Positions 6,372-16,382 of a stretch of DNA of 33,620 nucleotides are shown here, in pieces. Below the pieces are notes generated by a model. It was not told the DNA's origin, made no database searches, and saw nothing but the letters and a program-made list of their open reading frames with translations. The stretch comes from Bacteroidales bacterium. Its GTDB lineage: Bacteria; Bacteroidota; Bacteroidia; Bacteroidales; F082. The stretch lies in NCBI GenBank assembly GCA_017538795.1, contig JAFYIE010000120.1:1-33620 (forward strand), given 5' to 3'. The position numbers and the translations under genes are program-made. How positions within the stretch are numbered: position 1 is the first letter of the stretch; each line of letters begins with the position of its first letter.

Positions 6372-9176
6372 CTATTCTGTAGGAAGCTGTACTATCTCTT
6401 TCTTTGCGCCTTTCAGCACTTCTTTAGCGAAGTCGGCGATAGTCTGAGGAGTGATGCTCTTCACGATTTCGTCGTATTCGGCCACGATGTTGATGTTGTC
6501 ATCTTCGAAGGTGTCGATGGCGTTGAGCCAGAAGTTGTTTTCTTCGAGCTGCTCAGCGCGTTTCTTGTAAAGATTTTCAACAACTTTTGTCAAGTCTTCC
6601 TGTGAAGGGCCGTTTGTTGCAACGTCGTTGAGGCCTTCATGAACTTTGTTCATGAGTTTTTCGTACATATCTCTGTTTGTGTCGAAAGCGATGAGGAAAA
6701 TGTAAGAGCTCTTTGGTTTGTCTGAAACCTGACCCATGACGCCGACGCCGTATGTGCCGCCTTCTTCTTCACGTATGGTACGTGTGTAGTAGATGTCCAT
6801 GACATCGCTTAAAGCTTTCATATACAACTGGTTGCGATAGTTATATTCCATATCGCCGTTAATTGTCATGTAGATAGTAGCTTTAGGATTCTGCATCTCT
6901 TTTTCATAGTGGCAGATTATTTCCTCGTTGTTGATGCCGAGGTCGATGTCTTTCCAGTTTTCTTTGCGTTTGGTCTTCTTCAATGATGCTAAATATTGTT
7001 CAACCAATGGTTTGAATGCAGCCTCATCGATGTTTCCAACGAAGTAGAATGTGAAGTTGTTCGGATCTTTGAAGCGGTCGTTATAGATATTCATTGCCTT
7101 TTCATAGTTGATCTTGTCGACATCTTCAGCTTTCATTCTCATGCGGAGCGGGTGGTTGTGATATAACACCTTAATCAATGAGTCGGAGAATGTAATCATC
7201 GGGTTGAGCTCCATGTTTTCGAGAGTTGCCTTGGTGCGCTGTGCGTATGACTGGAATGCTTCTTCATCGCTGCGAGGTGATGTGAAGTACAGATAGATGA
7301 GCTGCATCATTGTTTCAAGATCTTTTGGCGAGCAGCTGCCGTTGAAGCCTTCTGAATATGCGTCGATATAAGGTGTTACGCTGACTTTCTTGCCTGCGAG
7401 TACCTTTGGAAGGTCAGTCTTGCTGAAGTTGCCGACACCACCGAGGACGATGAGGTCGCTGAGTTCCTGCAGAGTGACGAAGTCGTCCTGTTTCAACACA
7501 GAGATACCGCCGTCGCTTGTAGCGCTGAATCTGATTTCGTCTTCCTTGAAGTTGGTCTTCTTGTAGATGACTCTCATGCCGTTGCCGAGTGTCAACACTG
7601 TGGCGTCGAATTCAGGCATTGGAGTCTCTTTTTTGATTTTACCTGGTTTTGGCATGTTCTCTACCATCGGGCCGTCGAATGTCTCTTCTTTGTAAGGCTC
7701 GACTTCTACCGCGTTGGCTGCAGCGTATGTCGCGAGGATTCCTTCCACTGTAGGAAGTGTCTCGCCTTCTTTTTCAGGAGTCATCACAGTGATAACGAGA
7801 TTGTTTTCAGGGATGAGCTGTGCTGCAACCATGTTGATGACTTCGATTGGGAGGTTAGGGATAATCTGCTGATACAGAGCGTATTCTGTCTCAATGCCCA
7901 TCATTGGCTCATTGCTGAGGAAGTTGTTGAGGCATTCGTTGACGTATTTTCTGTTTTCAGTGTTGTTTCTCTCATTGTATTGATTTTCAATCTGTTTCAT
8001 GAAGTCGGCTTTGGCTCTTTCATATTCTGAAGCTGTGAAGCCGAACTGTGCCATACGTTTGTTTTCTGTCACGAGAGTTGTGAGTGCTTCATTGATGCCT
8101 GCCGCGTCTTTAGCCATTGCTATGCTGCACCATGCTTCCTTGGTAGGAGCGATGTAGTAGTTTGAATAGTAGCTGTAGCCGTAAACGAATGGAGGGTTGG
8201 CTTTTTGTGTGATTTCCTGCAAACGGTTGATTTCCATGTGTGTGATGATGTTCAACATATATTGGCTAATCCAGTAGTTGACATCATTTTTCAATGAATC
8301 AGGTGTGGCGTCTGTCTTGTAGTAAAGGTTGATTTCATAGTTTGTTTGCTCAGGGTCAGAAGCGATTGCCACAATAGGTTCTTCGTTGTCGTCAATCATG
8401 AACTGCGGTCTTGGGGCAGGGTCGACTGGTGCCTTGATGTCGGCGAACATCTCTTTGATGCGAGCCTCGATAGCGTCTTGATCGATGTCACCGACGATGA
8501 TGATACCCTGAAGGTCAGGACGATACCATTTGTGGTAGTAGTCGCGGAGTGTCTGATACTCGAAGTTGGCGACGACTTCCGGAAGTCCGCCAGGCAGACG
8601 GTTTGCGTAAGGGCTGTTAGGATACATGATAGGAAGCACTTCCTTCATGAGACGCTCGCTGGCGTCTTCGCGGGTGCGAAGTTCTTCAAGGATGACGCCG
8701 CGTTCGTTGTCGATTTCCTCTTCCTGCAGAGCGATGAAGCTCGACCAGTCGTGGAGGATGAGCAAGCAAGTGTCGACAAGTCCTGGAAGGTTTGTCGGGA
8801 CGTTTGTCACCATGTAGACTGTCTGGTCGATGCCGGTGCCTGCGTTGAGGTTTTCACCGAATTTGATACCACGGCTCTGGAGATACTCACGGAGCATCAT
8901 GCCAGGAAGGTTTGTTGTTCCGTTGAACGCCATGTGTTCAAGGAAGTGGGCGAGACCACGCTGGCTCTCTTCTTCGAGGACAGAACCGACCTTCTGCGCG
9001 ATGTAGAAGTCAGCTCTCTGAGCCGGTTTTTCGTTGTGACGGATGTAATAAGTCAATCCGTTGTCAAGTTTTCCGACTCTGACGTTTGGGTCAGTCGGAC
9101 ATGGCATAGCCATTTGTGCGAAACTTGTTATTGTCATTGCGACAATGAACAGCGCTGATAAGAATAGTTTTTTCAT
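6372..9176 (-). CDS. Periplasmic M16-family zinc peptidase
   Basis: A 934-residue zinc metallopeptidase of family M16 (pitrilysin/PqqL type). It starts with the signal peptide MKKLFLSALFIVAMTITSFAQ and has no lipobox cysteine, so it should be a soluble periplasmic enzyme. The inverted zinc motif HFLEH is at residues 77-81, and the third ligand is expected at E158 in NERGVILEE, the usual distance of 77 residues. The N-terminal half carries the active site. The C-terminal half, starting near residue 530 (TVLTLGNGMRVIYK), repeats the fold without the zinc motif, as is normal for fused M16 proteins, which close like a clam around peptides. It follows rsmG by 37 bases on the same strand and precedes the MFS gene, so a three-gene transcript is possible. 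Confidence 0.93.
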   Translation of the reverse strand: MKKLFLSALFIVAMTITSFAQMAMPCPTDPNVRVGKLDNGLTYYIRHNEKPAQRADFYIAQKVGSVLEEESQRGLAHFLEHMAFNGTTNLPGMMLREYLQSRGIKFGENLNAGTGIDQTVYMVTNVPTNLPGLVDTCLLILHDWSSFIALQEEEIDNERGVILEELRTREDASERLMKEVLPIMYPNSPYANRLPGGLPEVVANFEYQTLRDYYHKWYRPDLQGIIIVGDIDQDAIEARIKEMFADIKAPVDPAPRPQFMIDDNEEPIVAIASDPEQTNYEINLYYKTDATPDSLKNDVNYWISQYMLNIITHMEINRLQEITQKANPPFVYGYSYYSNYYIAPTKEAWCSIAMAKDAAGINEALTTLVTENKRMAQFGFTASEYERAKADFMKQIENQYNERNNTENRKYVNECLNNFLSNEPMMGIETEYALYQQIIPNLPIEVINMVAAQLIPENNLVITVMTPEKEGETLPTVEGILATYAAANAVEVEPYKEETFDGPMVENMPKPGKIKKETPMPEFDATVLTLGNGMRVIYKKTNFKEDEIRFSATSDGGISVLKQDDFVTLQELSDLIVLGGVGNFSKTDLPKVLAGKKVSVTPYIDAYSEGFNGSCSPKDLETMMQLIYLYFTSPRSDEEAFQSYAQRTKATLENMELNPMITFSDSLIKVLYHNHPLRMRMKAEDVDKINYEKAMNIYNDRFKDPNNFTFYFVGNIDEAAFKPLVEQYLASLKKTKRKENWKDIDLGINNEEIICHYEKEMQNPKATIYMTINGDMEYNYRNQLYMKALSDVMDIYYTRTIREEEGGTYGVGVMGQVSDKPKSSYIFLIAFDTNRDMYEKLMNKVHEGLNDVATNGPSQEDLTKVVENLYKKRAEQLEENNFWLNAIDTFEDDNINIVAEYDEIVKSITPQTIADFAKEVLKGAKKEIVQLPTE

Positions 9177-9213
9177 TTTTTAAAAATTTATTGATTTAAC
9201 TTTTAATTACTGA

Positions 9214-9840
9214 TTAATATAAATGAATTACGTATTTTTCTACAAAATAAGGCTCGGCGTACCATTTCGTGATTGAAGTGCTTTTGCGTTTCCAGTTTTT
9301 CGGCACGTTGCGAAGCTCTTCTTCGATGTCGCCACCTTTTAAATATAGTATTCCGCCCGCCTCGATGTCGTTGGTGACACGCAGTTTGTTGTTGCACCAT
9401 TTAACGAAGTCGGGTAGTTGTGTCACAGCGCGGCTCACGATGACGTCGAACTTCTCTTTGATGTTCTCGGCGCGTTCCTGGATGGCTGTAACATTCTGTA
9501 AACCAAGCTTTTCCTTTACGTCTTGCACTACTTTAATTTTCTTTCCGATGCTGTCGACGAGAAGAAAACTTGTTTGTGGAAACATGATGGCTAAAGGAAT
9601 GCCTGGGAAACCGCCACCGGTGCCTATGTCCATGACTTTCATGCCTGGGAGCAACTCGAAATATTTCGCGATGGCGAGAGAATGGAGGACATGGTGCTCA
9701 TAGAAATTGTCCATGTCTTTCCTCGAGATGAGGTTGATTTTGCTGTTCCAGTCTTCATAAAGAGGTGCAAGTTGTTCATACTGAGTCATTTGTACCTCAG
9801 TCAGAGCTGGAAAATATTTTTTGATAATTTGATAATCCAT
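9214..9840 (-). CDS. rsmG: 16S rRNA (guanine-527-N7) methyltransferase RsmG
   Basis: Adds the N7 methyl group to G527 of 16S rRNA using S-adenosylmethionine (also known as GidB). At 208 residues it has the family length. The SAM-binding motif is MDIGTGGGFPGIPLAI near residues 69-84, and the family-typical substrate stretches NLISRKD and VSRAVTQLPDFVKW are present. The start is the ATG at 9840. An in-frame TTG six codons upstream lies in the promoter box at 9856-9863. It is divergent from the LysM glucosaminidase gene. Loss of this enzyme gives low-level streptomycin resistance in other bacteria. Confidence 0.95.
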   Translation of the reverse strand: MDYQIIKKYFPALTEVQMTQYEQLAPLYEDWNSKINLISRKDMDNFYEHHVLHSLAIAKYFELLPGMKVMDIGTGGGFPGIPLAIMFPQTSFLLVDSIGKKIKVVQDVKEKLGLQNVTAIQERAENIKEKFDVIVSRAVTQLPDFVKWCNNKLRVTNDIEAGGILYLKGGDIEEELRNVPKNWKRKSTSITKWYAEPYFVEKYVIHLY

Positions 9841-9855
9841 AATTATATAATCTCG

Positions 9856-9863
9856 CAAAGATA
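9856..9863 (-). promoter_or_regulatory. -7 promoter box of rsmG
   Basis: TATCTTTG on the minus strand, 16 bases upstream of the rsmG ATG, so the leader would be about ten bases or less. It may serve the M16 peptidase and MFS genes as well. Confidence 0.65.
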
Positions 9864-9961
9864 CAAAAAATAATTTATTTATAATAAATTATGATAAAAT
9901 GTTGAAAAAATCTTTTGTTGAATATATATAATTTGTAATTTTACACGTTTTTTAAAGGAAA

Positions 9962-10951
9962 ATGGTCGGAAAAATAAAATATATTGTTTTTGTGATATTG
10001 CTTTTGAGCGATTTCTTGGCTTACTCTCAGAAAATGCAGAGGAAGAAGGAGACGCTTGAATATATCGACAAATACAAGGATGTAGCCATGGAAGAGATGG
10101 TGAAGTATAAGATTCCGGCATCTATAACGTTGGCTCAGGGCATTCTTGAATCGGGAAACGGACAGAGTAAACTGGCGAGGAAGGGCAACAATCATTTCGG
10201 GATAAAATGTCATTCAAATTGGAAAGGCAAAACCATGCGTTTAGACGATGATGCGCCGAAAGAGTGTTTCAGGGTGTATAAAACGCCGGAGGAATCGTAT
10301 CGTGATCATTCAAAATTTTTGAAAAACGGTCAACGTTACGCTTTCCTTTTCAATCTTAAGATTACAGACTATAAAGCGTGGGCGAAAGGCTTGAAAAAGG
10401 CAGGATACGCCACGCTTCCGACTTATGCCAACGTGCTCATAAATCTCATCGAGACGTATGATTTGCAGCAGTACGACGAGATGGTGGTGAAGGGAAAATA
10501 TAAGAAAAACAAGAAAGATAAAAAAACCGCCGCGCCTGTCGTCGCCGATGTGAAACAGCCTGGCGAAGTGCCTGTTTTAGCTGATTGTAAGGTGGTTGGT
10601 ATGACTGAAGACCATCATTTTATAAGAGAGAATTTTGGCGTGAAATTTATCTTCACAAAGAAAGGCGACAACCTTGATAATATGTCTAAAGAGTTGAAAA
10701 TCAGCAAGCGACAGCTGAAAAAATACAATAACCTTGGTAGCAAGACCACATTCGCGGAAGGCGAGGTTTTGTACATCGGACCGAAACGACGCAAAGCCGC
10801 AGGTGGTTATAAAGTTCATGTGATTAAGAAAGGCGAGACCTTGTCGCATGTGTCGCGTCTGTATGCCGTGAAACTTGAGCGTATCTTCAAGATGAACGAT
10901 CTTGATGAAAATTCGATTATACAGATCGGACAAGTAATAAAACTACGATAG
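9962..10951 (+). CDS. Peptidoglycan glucosaminidase with two LysM domains
   Basis: Secreted peptidoglycan hydrolase of 329 residues. An N-terminal hydrophobic signal segment (about residues 5-22) is followed by a GH73-type glucosaminidase domain from about 40 to 170. The expected catalytic glutamate is E63 in AQGILESGNG, and the family stretch NNHFGIKC follows. A lysine-rich linker lies at about 175-190. Two LysM peptidoglycan-binding modules follow: a diverged one at about 215-275 (KKGDNLDNMSKELKIS) and a clear one at about 283-328 (HVIKKGETLSHVSRLY). It would cleave glycan strands during growth or division. The start codon follows an AAAGGA stretch. The 3' end overlaps the convergent uvrA gene by nine bases. 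A weak box TAATTTTA lies at 9936-9943, and no better promoter is seen. Confidence 0.92.
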   Translation: MVGKIKYIVFVILLLSDFLAYSQKMQRKKETLEYIDKYKDVAMEEMVKYKIPASITLAQGILESGNGQSKLARKGNNHFGIKCHSNWKGKTMRLDDDAPKECFRVYKTPEESYRDHSKFLKNGQRYAFLFNLKITDYKAWAKGLKKAGYATLPTYANVLINLIETYDLQQYDEMVVKGKYKKNKKDKKTAAPVVADVKQPGEVPVLADCKVVGMTEDHHFIRENFGVKFIFTKKGDNLDNMSKELKISKRQLKKYNNLGSKTTFAEGEVLYIGPKRRKAAGGYKVHVIKKGETLSHVSRLYAVKLERIFKMNDLDENSIIQIGQVIKLR

Positions 10952-13789
10952 TTCGGTCTTTAGATATTTCGCCGTGTATCCGATATTTTGCTTAACTATC
11001 TCTTCCGGCGTGCCTTGGCAAAGAATCATGCCGCCTCTCTCGCCACCTTCGGGACCCATGTCGATGATGTAATCAGCCATTTTTATGACATCCATGTTAT
11101 GCTCGATGATGAGCACGGTGTTGCCTTTGTTGACGAGTTTGTTCAGCACTTCCATCAAAATTTTGATATCTTCGAAATGCAGTCCGGTTGTTGGCTCATC
11201 GAGGATGTACAATGTCTTTCCGGTGTCGCGTTTTGAGAGCTCTGTGGCTAGTTTAACGCGTTGTGCTTCGCCTCCGGATAGCGTAGTGGAAGGCTGTCCA
11301 AGTGTGATGTAGCCGAGTCCGACGTCTTGTAACGTCTTGATTTTCTGTAAGATAGTCGGGAAGTTCTCGAAGAAGACGACGGCCTCGTCGATGGTGAGGT
11401 TGAGCACGTCGTTGATGGATTTGCCTTTGAAACGCACCTCGAGGGTCTCGCGATTGTAGCGTTTGCCTTGGCATGTCTCGCACTGCACATGCACGTCAGG
11501 AAGGAAGTTCATCTCGATGACGCGCACGCCTGCACCTTGGCATGTCTCGCAGCGGCCGCCTTTCACGTTGAACGAGAAACGTCCTGATTTATAGCCTCTT
11601 ATCTTCGACTCTGGCAGCTCGCCGTAAAGTTTTCTGATGTCGTCGAAGACCTTGGTGTACGTCGCCGGATTCGAGCGTGGCGTCTTGCCGATCGGCGACT
11701 GGTCGATTTCGATGACTTTGTCGATGAACTCGAGACCTTCGATGCGTTCGTAAGGCAGCGGGTTCTTCTCCGAACGATAGAAATGTTTGCTCAGGATAGG
11801 GTAGAGCGTCTCGTTTATCAACGATGACTTGCCGGAGCCTGAGACGCCTGTCACACAGATCATTACACCAAGTGGAAGGTCTAAATCGACGTTCTTGAGG
11901 TTATGTCCGTGCGCGTTATATAGTTTAAGGTGTTGCTTCTCGTTGGGCTTGCGTCGTGAGGAAGGGACTTCGATCTTTTTCTTGCCACGAAGGTAGTCGC
12001 AGGTGGGGCCTTTGCCGTGCATGGCTTCTTTCGGCGTGCCTTGAAACACCACTTCGCCGCCGTTGACGCCGGCACCCGGTCCAATGTCGATTATGTGGTC
12101 GGCGGCGAGCATCGTGTCCTTGTCATGTTCCACCACTATTATGCTGTTTCCTATGTCACGCAACGACTTTAGTGATTCAATAAGTCGATGGTTGTCACGC
12201 TGATGCAGGCCGATGGAAGGCTCGTCCAAGATGTATAAGATGCCTGTCAGCTGTGAGCCGATCTGCGTGGCGAGACGGATACGTTGTGCCTCACCGCCGG
12301 AAAGGCTTTTCGCAGGGCGGTTCATGTTTAGGTAGTCGATGCCGACGTTGAGCAGGAAACTTATTCTTTTCTTTATCTCGCCAAGGATGTCGTGCGAAAT
12401 CTCTTTCTGTTTCTCGTCAAGATGATTCGGAAGGTCGTCGAGCCATTGCGACAGCGAGTTGACGTCCATCTCGGCGAGTTCCGCTATGTTTTTGCCGTTA
12501 AGACGGAAATAAAGCGCTTCTTTTTTTAGTCGTTGTCCATGACACTCAGGGCATTCCGTCTCGTTCATGAAGCTGTTAGCCCATTTCATGATAGATGCGG
12601 GCGCGTTCTCCTCATTTTGTTTCTTTATCACGTTGACGACTCCCTCGAAAGGCATTGAATATGTTGAGCTTGTGCCGAGATATTCCTTCGTCACCGTGAA
12701 CGACTCGTTGCTTCCGTAAAGTATGATGCTCATGGCGTTTTCCGGAATCTCGCTTATCGGTGTATCGAGCGTGAATCCGTAACGTGCCCCGATGGCTTCG
12801 AGTTGGTTGAAGACCCAATTGTTTTTGTATTCTCCGAGAGGGGCGAGGCCTCCTTTTCGGAGACTCAAGCTGTCGTCGGGGATGATTTTGTTCATGTCGA
12901 CCTGTATGATGGTGCCGAGGCCGTTGCATTTCGGACATGCGCCATAAGGAGAATTGAAACTGAACGTGTTAGGCTCGGGGTCCTGATAAGCGATTCCCGT
13001 TGTCGGGCACATGAGAAGCTTGCTGAAATACCTTATATCGTTTGTGCCTTCCTCTTGAACCAGAAGCATGCTCTTGCCGCGTCGGAAAGCGGTTTCCACC
13101 GATTTCACTATGCGTTCCTTGATGTCGCCGCTTACCTGCAAGCGGTCGATGACTATCTCTATGTCGTGGGTTTTATAACGATCGAGCTGCATCCCGAAGG
13201 TAAGTTCCCGTATCTCGCCGTCGACACGAACTTTGATATATCCTTGTTGACGAATCTGTTCGAACAAATCTCTATAATGACCTTTTCGTCCTTTTACGAC
13301 TGGAGCTAAGATGTTGATTCTCTTATTGTTATATTGCTCCATTATCATTGTGGTGATTTGTTCCTCAGAATAACGCACCATCTTTTCGCCTGTGTTGTAC
13401 GAATACGGTATCGCAGCTCTGGCGTAAAGAAGTCGCATGAAATCGTATATCTCGGTGATAGTTCCTACCGTTGAGCGAGGGTTCCTGTTCACCGATTTCT
13501 GCTCGATGGAGATGACAGGGGAGAGACCGCGAATTTCGTCTACATCGGGGCGCTCCATGCTGCCGATGAACTGACGCGCGTATGCGGAAAACGACTCCAT
13601 ATATCGGCGCTGACCCTCGGCATAGATGGTCTCGAAAGCCAACGACGACTTGCCCGAGCCACTTAAGCCGGTTATCACCACGAATTTATCGCGCGGAATG
13701 CGTAAGTCGATGTTTTTCAGGTTGTTCTCACGCGCTCCGTAGATCTCGATAAACTCGTCTTCAGCGATATTTCTGTCTTTTTCTGTCAT
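10943..13789 (-). CDS. uvrA: Excinuclease ABC subunit A
   Basis: DNA damage-recognition ATPase of nucleotide excision repair; it loads UvrB on the lesion. At 948 residues it is full length. It holds two ABC ATPase modules: Walker A at 41-48 (GLSGSGKS) and 648-655 (GVSGSGKS), and LSGGEAQR signatures near 496 and again in the second half. Zinc-binding cysteines are seen at CPKC 285-288, CPEC 413-416, and the paired CETCQG motifs of the C-terminal half. The first zinc module has CPTT at 261 where many bacteria have CPxC. It starts one base after the stop codon of the lytic transglycosylase gene, so it is the last gene of the lpd transcript. Its stop codon lies inside the end of the convergent LysM gene. 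Confidence 0.98.
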   Translation of the reverse strand: MTEKDRNIAEDEFIEIYGARENNLKNIDLRIPRDKFVVITGLSGSGKSSLAFETIYAEGQRRYMESFSAYARQFIGSMERPDVDEIRGLSPVISIEQKSVNRNPRSTVGTITEIYDFMRLLYARAAIPYSYNTGEKMVRYSEEQITTMIMEQYNNKRINILAPVVKGRKGHYRDLFEQIRQQGYIKVRVDGEIRELTFGMQLDRYKTHDIEIVIDRLQVSGDIKERIVKSVETAFRRGKSMLLVQEEGTNDIRYFSKLLMCPTTGIAYQDPEPNTFSFNSPYGACPKCNGLGTIIQVDMNKIIPDDSLSLRKGGLAPLGEYKNNWVFNQLEAIGARYGFTLDTPISEIPENAMSIILYGSNESFTVTKEYLGTSSTYSMPFEGVVNVIKKQNEENAPASIMKWANSFMNETECPECHGQRLKKEALYFRLNGKNIAELAEMDVNSLSQWLDDLPNHLDEKQKEISHDILGEIKKRISFLLNVGIDYLNMNRPAKSLSGGEAQRIRLATQIGSQLTGILYILDEPSIGLHQRDNHRLIESLKSLRDIGNSIIVVEHDKDTMLAADHIIDIGPGAGVNGGEVVFQGTPKEAMHGKGPTCDYLRGKKKIEVPSSRRKPNEKQHLKLYNAHGHNLKNVDLDLPLGVMICVTGVSGSGKSSLINETLYPILSKHFYRSEKNPLPYERIEGLEFIDKVIEIDQSPIGKTPRSNPATYTKVFDDIRKLYGELPESKIRGYKSGRFSFNVKGGRCETCQGAGVRVIEMNFLPDVHVQCETCQGKRYNRETLEVRFKGKSINDVLNLTIDEAVVFFENFPTILQKIKTLQDVGLGYITLGQPSTTLSGGEAQRVKLATELSKRDTGKTLYILDEPTTGLHFEDIKILMEVLNKLVNKGNTVLIIEHNMDVIKMADYIIDMGPEGGERGGMILCQGTPEEIVKQNIGYTAKYLKTELS

Positions 13790-13790
13790 T

Positions 13791-14813
13791 TTAGTTTATA
13801 GAATCAGCTATGATGACGTCTTCTTCCACATCGAATTCCATTATCTCACCGCCTGTAGCCTCTTTTGTGTAATCAGCCGTGAGGTTGAACGGCCTTAAAG
13901 GAATTTTTATCTCGTAAACTTCTCCTTTCCTGACTTTCAATGAGTTGGAACGCAGCCAAGGGTTGAAAATCTTGAGAAGTTTGTAAGTGATGTCGTGTTT
14001 TTTGGCAAAATCAGCCCAGCTGTCAACGCTTTTTCTTACGACGACGGTCTTATATCTAAATGGCTTATACTCAAGGCTTTTACTGACGTAAATGCCATAT
14101 TGCTCAGGGTTTTCAAGTATGGTTTTGAAGGCTAGAATCCTAAAAATATAACGTTCAGTCTCGTCAGCCATCAGTAAGTCGTAGTATGAGTTGACTTTTT
14201 GCTCTTTCAGGAACTTGTTCAGGCGTCTGATTCCGGCGTTGAAAGATGCCGCCACCAGCGTCCAGTTATGGTATATCTCATACGATTTCAGAAAATATCG
14301 GCAAGCGGCTTCCGTCTCAAGCTCGACGTTATATCTCATGTCGACATCTTTGTTTATGGTGAGGCCGAATTCTTTGCCTGTGCGCTCCAGAAACTGCCAA
14401 AATCCCACGGCTCCTGCGGGTGAGACGGCGTTGGTGAGAGTGCTTTCAGTTACGCATAGATATTTGAAATCGTCGGGGACTCCGTATTTTTTCAAAATAG
14501 GCTCTATCACCGGAAACCAACGTTTCGAACGTTTCACGAGGAGCATGGTGTTGCTGTGGAAATAACATGTCGACAGCAGTTCGCGCTCGTAACGCTCCCT
14601 GATGTTGAACATCTCCAAAGGCACACGCTCACCGGCGAAAGAGATGTCGTCGGCGAATTCAATGTCGTTGCTTCGGATAGCGATCTGCTCAAGCGAGACG
14701 GGGCGTTTTTCCGCTATCTTTATCGCTTTGATGCTCAAGATGATAGCTATGATGGCAAGGATGCCAACCGAAGCAACGGCAATATAAAAAATCAGTTGTT
14801 TTTTCTTTTCCAT
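13791..14813 (-). CDS. Membrane-anchored lytic transglycosylase (SLT domain)
   Basis: Cleaves peptidoglycan glycan strands with formation of anhydro-muramic ends. The 340-residue protein starts with a charged tail and one membrane helix (about 8-28), which anchors it in the inner membrane facing the periplasm. The SLT domain covers about 95-215: catalytic glutamate E123 in CVTESTLTNAVSPAGA, then GFWQFLERTGKEFGL, and the AASFNAG motif further on. Residues 255-315 resemble a diverged LysM-like module (SWADFAKKHDITYKLLKIFNPWL). Overall it is like MltD but shorter. Its ATG overlaps the stop of lpd by one base (TAATG) and uvrA follows after one base, so the three are translated in one run although their functions are unrelated. 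Confidence 0.9.
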   Translation of the reverse strand: MEKKKQLIFYIAVASVGILAIIAIILSIKAIKIAEKRPVSLEQIAIRSNDIEFADDISFAGERVPLEMFNIRERYERELLSTCYFHSNTMLLVKRSKRWFPVIEPILKKYGVPDDFKYLCVTESTLTNAVSPAGAVGFWQFLERTGKEFGLTINKDVDMRYNVELETEAACRYFLKSYEIYHNWTLVAASFNAGIRRLNKFLKEQKVNSYYDLLMADETERYIFRILAFKTILENPEQYGIYVSKSLEYKPFRYKTVVVRKSVDSWADFAKKHDITYKLLKIFNPWLRSNSLKVRKGEVYEIKIPLRPFNLTADYTKEATGGEIMEFDVEEDVIIADSIN

Positions 14814-16204
14814 TACAGATGAACTACTTCTCCGTATGCCGCGGCCGCAGCTTCCATGATGGCTTCCGACATCGTTGGGTGAGGGAAGATGTTCTCGATA
14901 ATGTCGCGGCCTTCAGCGCCGAGCTCGCGTGCCAAGACAGCTGTTGCCACCATCTCGGTAACGTTCTCGCCGACCATGTGGCATCCGAGCCATTTGTTGG
15001 TCTTGGCGTCGAACACCACCTTGATGAAACCGTCTTTGTTGCCTGCAGCAGCAGCTTTTCCTGATGCTGTGAACGGGAATTTGCCGATCTTCACCTCGTA
15101 ACCTGCGGCGATGGCTTTTGCCTCGCTCAGACCTACTGAAGCGATTTCAGGAGTGATGTATGTGCAGCCAGGTATATTGTTGTAGTTCAACGGTTTAGGA
15201 TTCATGCCGCAGAACTTTTCGACGCAGATGATAGCTTCGTGTGATGCCTTGTGAGCCAATGCCGGTCCGTGCACGATGTCGCCGATAGCGTAAACGCCAG
15301 GGACGTTGGTGCGATAGTAGTCGTCAACGATGATCTTGCCGCGTTCATTGGCGATGCTGAGGTTCTCGAGACCGAGGTCTTCGAGGTTTGTCTGCACGCC
15401 GACGGCTGAAAGGACGATGTCGGCTTCAACGACTTTGTCGCCTTTCTTTGTGCTGATGGTGCAGACGCATTTCTCGCCTGTAGTGTCGACGTTGGTGACT
15501 GAAGCCTCGGTCATGACCGTCATCTTCAGCTTCTTGAAGCAGCGCTCAACTTGTTTTGAAACCTCTTCGTCTTCGTTAGGAACCACGTTAGGCAGGAACT
15601 CGACCAATGTCACCTTCACACCCATCGAGGTGAAGAAGAAAGCGAACTCTGAGCCGATTGCGCCTGAACCGACAACCACCATAGTTTCCGGAAGCTTGTC
15701 TAAAACCAAAGCCTGACGATAGCTGATGATTTTCTTGCCGTCGATAGGCATGGCTGGCAGCTGACGCACTCTCGAACCTGTTGCGAGGATGATGTGGTCG
15801 GCCTCGTATTCGGTTGTATTTCCTTCAGCGTCAACAACTTTCACTGTTTTGTTTGCTGTGAGTGAGCCTAAGCCAGGGATGAGTTCCACGTTGTTTTTCT
15901 TGAAAAGATACTGAACGCCTTTGCTCATTCCGTCGGCTACGCCACGGCTGCGAGCCACGACGGCCTCCATGTCGGGATGAACCTCGCCCTCGAGCTTAAT
16001 GCCGTAATTTTCAGCATGTTGCATATATGTATAAACAGCCGCGCTCTTCAGCAAAGCCTTTGTCGGGATGCAGCCCCAGTTGAGGCATGTGCCGCCGATT
16101 TCAGCCTTTTCAACGACTCCAACTTTCTTTCCAAGCTGTGAAGCTCTGATAGCAGCCACGTAACCGCCAGGTCCGCTACCTATTACAATGACATCGTACT
16201 TCAT
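14813..16204 (-). CDS. lpdA: Dihydrolipoyl dehydrogenase
   Basis: E3 flavoprotein that re-oxidises the dihydrolipoyl groups of 2-oxo acid dehydrogenase complexes or the glycine cleavage system, passing electrons to NAD+. With the ATG at 16204 it has 463 residues, the family length. The FAD-binding motif VIGSGPGGYVAA is at 7-18 and the redox-active disulfide is C40/C45 in GGTCLNWGCIPTK. The NAD-binding motif VVGSGAIGSEFA follows in the middle, and the C-terminal active-site stretch is FPHPTMSEA. An in-frame TTG three codons upstream is a less likely start. No E1 or E2 gene is in the window, so the partner complex cannot be named. It is the first gene of a three-gene run with the transglycosylase and uvrA. 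Confidence 0.96.
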   Translation of the reverse strand: MKYDVIVIGSGPGGYVAAIRASQLGKKVGVVEKAEIGGTCLNWGCIPTKALLKSAAVYTYMQHAENYGIKLEGEVHPDMEAVVARSRGVADGMSKGVQYLFKKNNVELIPGLGSLTANKTVKVVDAEGNTTEYEADHIILATGSRVRQLPAMPIDGKKIISYRQALVLDKLPETMVVVGSGAIGSEFAFFFTSMGVKVTLVEFLPNVVPNEDEEVSKQVERCFKKLKMTVMTEASVTNVDTTGEKCVCTISTKKGDKVVEADIVLSAVGVQTNLEDLGLENLSIANERGKIIVDDYYRTNVPGVYAIGDIVHGPALAHKASHEAIICVEKFCGMNPKPLNYNNIPGCTYITPEIASVGLSEAKAIAAGYEVKIGKFPFTASGKAAAAGNKDGFIKVVFDAKTNKWLGCHMVGENVTEMVATAVLARELGAEGRDIIENIFPHPTMSEAIMEAAAAAYGEVVHL

Positions 16205-16284
16205 GATTATCAATGATTTATGTTAATTTTTAATTTATTTTTTTAAATTCTGAAATTATCGTGCGAAAATACAAAAAATTTTGT

Positions 16285-16292
16285 TATCTTTG
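16285..16292 (+). promoter_or_regulatory. -7 promoter box of the lipocalin-like gene, next to a divergent lpdA promoter
   Basis: TATCTTTG on the plus strand, giving a leader of about 85 bases before the ATG at 16383. On the opposite strand a near-match TATTTTCG at about 16264-16271 could drive lpdA, so the two promoters lie side by side. Confidence 0.55.
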
Positions 16293-16382
16293 CAACATTG
16301 TTAGTGGAGAATTTTCTTCATGTTAATATTTGTCGGAAGACAATTTTTTTACAAATTTTAGTTCCATTTAATTATTTAAATT

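Noticed and set aside
8346-9158. 270-codon open frame on the plus strand
   Set aside because: It is antisense to the well-supported M16 peptidase gene, including its zinc-binding region; it has no domain of its own.
12980-13020. UvrA first zinc module reads CPTT instead of CPxC, suggesting loss of a zinc ligand
   Set aside because: I recall CPTTGI in UvrA proteins of Bacteroidota generally, so it is probably normal for the lineage.
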